43,185 nt of DNA from Spirochaetota bacterium (GTDB lineage Bacteria > Spirochaetota > Spirochaetia > SPDA01 > JAJSAL01). The stretch covers positions 1 to 43,185 of the forward strand of contig JAJSAL010000088.1 of assembly GCA_024274705.1 (NCBI GenBank), read 5' to 3'. This document shows, in pieces, positions 43,061 to 43,185 of this stretch. The notes under the pieces were generated by a model. That model ran no database searches and was not told the DNA's origin. It saw only the letters and a program-made list of their open reading frames with translations. Position 1 is the stretch's first letter; every line of letters starts with the position of its first letter. Both the position numbers and the translations under genes were made by a program.

Positions 43061-43185
43061 AGTGCAAATTCGTAAATAGTTATCAGATAAGCACTTAGAA
43101 ATACGAATTTCTCTCTTGGCACTACATTTTGTATCGAAACGCTGAAAGTCGGATTACTGGCGTACCCGTGGGGGTACCGCCACAC
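43061..43185 (-). ncRNA. Partial structured element related to the cooS leader
   Basis: Plus-strand core ATCGAAACGCT (43133-43143), ATTAC (43153-43157) and TACCCGTGGGG (43163-43173) matches, in the same order and similar spacing, ATGGATACGCT (13415-13425), ATTAC (13429-13433) and TACCCGTGGGG (13440-13450) in the cooS leader. Around it AAATTCGTA (43066-43074) pairs with TACGAATTT (43102-43110), flanked by AGTGC and GCACT, and GTACCC (43162-43167) pairs with GGGTAC (43172-43177). The element would be read on the minus strand, so its 5' end lies outside the window. Confidence 0.4.

Noticed and set aside
1..43185. CRISPR arrays, tRNA or rRNA genes, insertion sequences, prophage
   Set aside because: I scanned for regular direct repeats, cloverleaf-like segments and transposase motifs and saw none that I could support.

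Overview
This 43 kb window is a dense block of genes for the acetyl-CoA (Wood-Ljungdahl) pathway and its electron carriers, from an anaerobic bacterium that is probably acetogenic or a reverse acetogen. Promoters are sigma-70-like and Shine-Dalgarno sites are strong. The pseudo-receiver plus PilZ protein, the GGDEF protein and the overall style remind me of spirochaetes (acetogenic treponemes are known), but that assignment is a guess; a Thermodesulfobacteriota-like or other anaerobe is possible.

Layout. (1) Positions 1-14.8 kb, minus strand: a CODH/ACS locus read right to left: small ferredoxin, cooC, a promoter with a long structured leader, the CO dehydrogenase acsA/cooS, a CooF-type ferredoxin, a 2Fe-2S protein, a PAS protein, a SpoIIE-type phosphatase, a NuoE/NuoF/NuoG-N diaphorase set, acsB, acsC, acsV and the start of a second cooC-type ATPase cut by the window edge. 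acsD and acsE are not here and may lie beyond position 1. (2) 14.8-17.65 kb: a cupin-HTH regulator divergent from a threonine dehydrogenase/2-amino-3-ketobutyrate CoA ligase pair. (3) 17.75-32.4 kb, minus strand: a 13-gene run read right to left: QmoA-like and QmoB-like HdrA relatives, mvhD, metV, metF, hdrC, an HdrA-N/NuoE fusion, nuoF, a NuoG-N/HdrA/HdrA fusion, and flxD, flxC, flxB, flxA. (4) 32.5-34.8 kb: a ferritin-like protein, a PilZ protein and a RarD-type permease. (5) 34.9-43 kb: an NADH-linked formate dehydrogenase operon (nuoE, nuoF, fdhA), a diguanylate cyclase, and mobB-mobA for its molybdenum cofactor. The last 400 bases hold no gene but several inverted repeats.

How it fits together: formate dehydrogenase makes formate for the methyl branch, MetFV reduces methylene-THF, and AcsBC with AcsA assemble acetyl-CoA. 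Each of these three enzymes sits beside its own NuoE/NuoF diaphorase, so each appears wired to NAD(H), probably with ferredoxin (flavin-based bifurcation or confurcation).

The most notable points are: a single in-frame UAG in the middle of an otherwise intact acsB, at a position that is Gln in the Moorella enzyme as I remember it; an HdrA protein cut in two by an inserted NuoE-NuoF-NuoG module, within a MetFV operon that has HdrC but no HdrB; a diaphorase without a catalytic subunit inside the CODH/ACS operon; and a structured leader before cooS whose core recurs at the right end of the window.
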